Below, one piece after another: positions 60,736 through 64,000 of a DNA stretch of 64,000 bases. Under the pieces are notes generated by a model that made no database searches, had not been told where the DNA came from, and worked only from the letters and a program-made list of their open reading frames with translations. The number at the start of each line of letters is the position of its first letter. The first letter of the stretch is position 1. The DNA comes from Kalaharituber pfeilii (lineage: Eukaryota; Ascomycota; Pezizomycetes; Pezizales; Pezizaceae), in NCBI GenBank assembly GCA_015179045.1, contig WHUZ01000086.1, positions 186,001 through 250,000 of the forward strand, given 5' to 3'. A program made the position numbers and the translations under genes.

Positions 60736-63603
60736 GGTTCACAGGGGCCCATTCAAGCATGGGAATGAAAAGAGGAATCTTGACTAGCAAAAACAGGAAG
60801 AAAATGAAATGACTTTAAAGTGTGATGGAATGAGACTTCCTCGACATGGACGTGATTGTTCTCTTCTTCGATCACCCTTGCCACAATTAGGTCGCATCAG
60901 AAGTTGAGGTGGGCATGGTATCTAAATCATCTCCTGTGTGCTACCGGAAGTGACAGTATTCGACCATTCATCTTGATTGTGCATCATAACGTTCTGCATT
61001 CCATCATCGGCAAATACCGAATGTAATAGGGAGTGCAAGGAAGTGCGTGGGGGAGCTTGTGACAGGACGCTGGCTTGGAAGATCGCTGCCTTGTTCCGTA
61101 GCTCTTCTATAGCTTGCTGGCCGACCAGTTAGACTCGAAAACGCAGGTACCTGGAGGGAACACTCTAGACCCCCTTGCCCCATTTGGTGTCATTGGATGT
61201 AACCAGTTCCATGAAGTCAAACTTGGGAGAGATGCTCTAGACTTGTTCGATCCATCCACTTAATGCCAGCCCAGGCTACTACTCCCACTCCGCATCTCCA
61301 TCACTTGACTATAGCAGTATATGAAACGTTATTGGAAGGACAAGCCTTCCATAACGTGCACGCGTGCGTGCGTGCTGTGCACCTTGCCAGGGGAACTTAC
61401 ATTGTTCTGCCACTGCATGCAGACGCATACACTTAATGTGTATCTAGATAGGGTAAGCTTACGCCTCTGTAAGATAGTCGAGCTGCAAGGTTTGTCCGCA
61501 TTATGTGGGTGACAGGTCGACAGAAACGACTTTGGCTAGTAATTGTATATTTTCGAGCCCTTGTCGTGCCTGCCCTGTGAAATTTACTTGCTCCACTATA
61601 TTATATACACTCATGTTTATTGGATGATATGCTTGAGAGAAGCTTAATGGAACTTCCAGGCCACTTTACAAAGGAACCAGGACACTAAACAGCATCATAA
61701 CCACTTCATAGCTACAAGGGTACGGTATCAATTTTGGAGGTTTAAATTGGTAGTATGAGCGACATTATCGAGGGCCTTACCGATAACCAGATCCCCGCGT
61801 GACACGTGCAGATGATATTCATCAAGATTTTGTGTGATTGGTTTTGTCGATTTTTTAGCAGTTTCTACAACAAAGTAGCACGCCAGCTTTTGACACTAGC
61901 ATTAGTCACGGGTTCATTGCAAGGAAAAAAAAAAAGTCATAGGAACCTTGGTGGGTAGTTTTTCCATGTTTTGCCAAGGACATCGCATCCCAAGCCTGAG
62001 AGTGCCACCCCGGATGTCTACTCATCTATCCCGATTAGGGACGAGCTAAGGCCAGAGGGCTGCTTAAATGCTGCGCACTTGGATACGGTAGCGATATCAG
62101 TTCCCAATTTGCCTCTATATCGACGATTTCGGGTTTTTTTTTTTTTTTTTTAACAGTCGACAATTGACGTGTTTGTTTCGTAAGCTGGTGAATCAAGATC
62201 TTTTTCCCCTTTGTTTCCTCTGTTTAAATAAAGGTTAAAGGCGACTGCCATTACCGTCATCATAATAGGACTCATGCGTTCTCCTTTAATTTTCGCTGAA
62301 ATGTCGCTTCTTTCATTCTCTCTCTGGCTGGTTGCGCGTGAATTGTAGAATTCCATAAATTTTATAAATGAATGGCGCATATGGTGATGATGATGATGAT
62401 GGATACTTTGTCGCTACCCTCATAATAATTTATTCAATTCAGGTTCCGAATGGAAATGTGAGAAATGAGGGGACAGCCGTCAGGGTGCATGCGGCTATTG
62501 GGGAGCATTGTGCAATCCACTGTAAATGTATTTATTCCATAGGGTAATCACCTGAGAAAGCTCCATAGAACTATCCATCGTTTAACGAATAATGCAAAAC
62601 TATTTTGAATTATGATTGAGTTGATGGACGCACTGTTGGGTTGATGTTCTTTTTTACTAGACAACGATTTCACTCTTGTTTTCGAGAATGCCAAGCCTGC
62701 TTAATTCCGGTCCGAGTAGAGTTCCACTTGCGACCGAACGTAGAGAAATTGTAACGATGGCCTGAGGACAAGGGGTACAAATTATGGAAAGGCAACTAGA
62801 ACCTTACGAGCCGCAGAGAGCTTCAACTCTACCCTTGAAACTTAAATGATCTGACTTTGGGTATGGGCCCCTCTGTGACTTTCAAAATGCTCCATTACAG
62901 ATTGCATTACGTACAGTATTTTGGAATCCGATCTAAATTACTTTGAAAATCTAATTTGGGTTCCCTCGACATCGAGTGGCCAGTTTTTCTCTGTAAAAAA
63001 CCCCCACGTGCTCCCCGATCGACATTATGGAGCTGGGGTTAGGGTCCTAGGGATTATCCTGGACAAGACCCTACCTAAGTGAGAATAGTATTGTTAAACT
63101 GTTGAGAATGTATGAGCACAATATATTCAGGATGGAACAGATCGAGGAATATGAAAGAGCTTATCACAACATAAAAGGCAACGAAGGTGTTGGCATAAGA
63201 ATTGCGTGTGGGAAATTCGCGTGATAGAGCAAGGGAGTGAGGGCGTGATAGGTGGAATGAGGTCATCTTCGAAGGTGGTGAATTGAGACCCCCACCGCCG
63301 CTTGCGGGTTTAAGATGCTTACAACGGCGTAATTTATAGATCCTGGTCTCTGAAGTGGAAATTTACCTGTACACCTCGACGGTAAGTTCCCATTAGCTTT
63401 TTGGACGGAATGTAGCTGATTGAGACCTGAGTTTATAAAGATTTTAACCTGTATGCGATGCAGAATCGAAGGAACTATCTCTGGAGGGGAAGAAACAGGG
63501 CCTAGCAGAAAGTCTTCTGAGTATGGTTGGGCTAGCCGCTATTCAGCAAACGGGCAAAGTGTAGTGTGCAATGCAGAGTATGCAGGCCGAGTCGATACTT
63601 GAC
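60736..63603. other. 2.9-kb stretch without recognisable gene
   Basis: No ORF longer than about 80 codons and no transposon end was recognised. A poly-T run at 62135-62151 lacks the LINE hairpin and shows no duplication. A (GAT)n run sits near 62382-62401. Confidence 0.4.
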
Positions 63604-63616
63604 ACAGTTTATGCTT

Positions 63617-63858
63617 ACTCGCATGCCGCCCTATGGGCTATGGCGAGGTTAGTTACAAGGAAAAATGGAAAGTAAAATAAAATTTCGCATCCTATAAACC
63701 CACGATCTCCAATAGTAATGGGGGAGAAAAACAAAACCGGAATAGAACCCATAACCTCCGATAGTAATGTAGGAAGAAAGAGATAACATCAATGCACAAC
63801 AGAACGTTACCCCACGATCCTCACTGGTCAGGCGGAACAATCCGAGATCTACAAAATT
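63617..63858 (-). mobile_element. LINE family A insertion without poly(A)
   Basis: A 13-bp duplication, ACAGTTTATGCTT, lies at 63604-63616 and 63859-63871. The element starts directly with ACTCGCATGCCGCCCTATGG on the + strand; no T run separates it from the duplication. The body resembles 53780-53950 and contains two diverged copies of CCCA(C/T)(G/A)A(T/C)CTCC-AATAGTAATG. Confidence 0.85.
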
Positions 63859-64000
63859 ACAGTTTATGCTTGGTAAGAGTGATCAATTCCCATTTTCCCT
63901 TCGTACTTGTCTTGAAAAAGAAACTACTAGTATGTCAAATTGTGCAGACTAGATTTGCATATGACCTGCTCAATGTAGGATAACACTTTTCCTGAAGTTG

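Noticed and set aside
62135..62152. Poly-T run that could mark a LINE end
   Set aside because: No A or B hairpin follows and no flanking duplication was found.

Overview
The window looks like part of a chromosome of a filamentous ascomycete (Pezizomycotina). The evidence is short GT-AG introns of 48-129 bp, intron-bearing nuclear tRNA genes, NACHT/ankyrin proteins with the fungal STAND N-terminal domain, a fungal nicotianamine synthase, and Tad/I-like LINEs that encode RNase H. The sequence alone does not fix genus or species. Genes are sparse and are islands in retroposon debris.

Layout. 1-3.8 kb: 3' end of a gene cut by the left edge, a tRNA-Phe and LINE fragments. 3.8-6.1 kb: a 747-aa N-domain/coiled-coil/ankyrin protein (+). 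6.2-8.6 kb: DNA-transposon ends, two LINE copies, a solo LTR and a decayed tRNA-Gly. 9.3-15.9 kb: a five-exon gene (-) for a 2040-aa NLR-like protein (N-domain, NACHT, about 39 ankyrin repeats). 16-26.8 kb: a repeat zone with LINEs, a MULE-like element with long inverted ends, a hAT-like MITE and a Tc1/mariner-like MITE. 27-30.4 kb: a four-exon membrane/Cys-rich gene, a tRNA-Ser and a small secreted Cys-rich protein. 30.6-33.9 kb: no recognisable gene. 34-46 kb: LINE mosaics (-), a second MULE-like element, another hAT-like MITE and many tiny retroposed tails. 46.4-50 kb: tRNA-Glu, a gene of a conserved fungal family broken by three 1-nt frameshifts, tRNA-Val and a possible small ORF. 51-57.3 kb: more LINE debris and a second solo LTR. 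58.5-59.7 kb: an intact nicotianamine synthase. 60-64 kb: two LINE fragments and otherwise nothing recognised.

The most unusual signal is the retroposon system. Two LINE families (called A and B here) end in a conserved 3' hairpin plus poly(A). Besides ordinary 5'-truncated copies, the window holds more than a dozen insertions of only about 50-70 bp, most with an 11-15 bp target-site duplication. They nearly all begin at the 5' foot of the hairpin, so they look like discrete hairpin-only retroposons rather than random truncations. There are also fusions of a gag-like ORF1 to the 3' tail, one apparent poly(A)-only insertion, tandem 3' tails, and one copy lacking poly(A).

The two ankyrin genes share the same kind of N-terminal domain and are convergent neighbours; one has a NACHT domain and the other does not. 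This could be an intracellular recognition (heterokaryon incompatibility or immunity-like) locus, but that is inference. All splice models, repeat counts and boundaries were made by eye.
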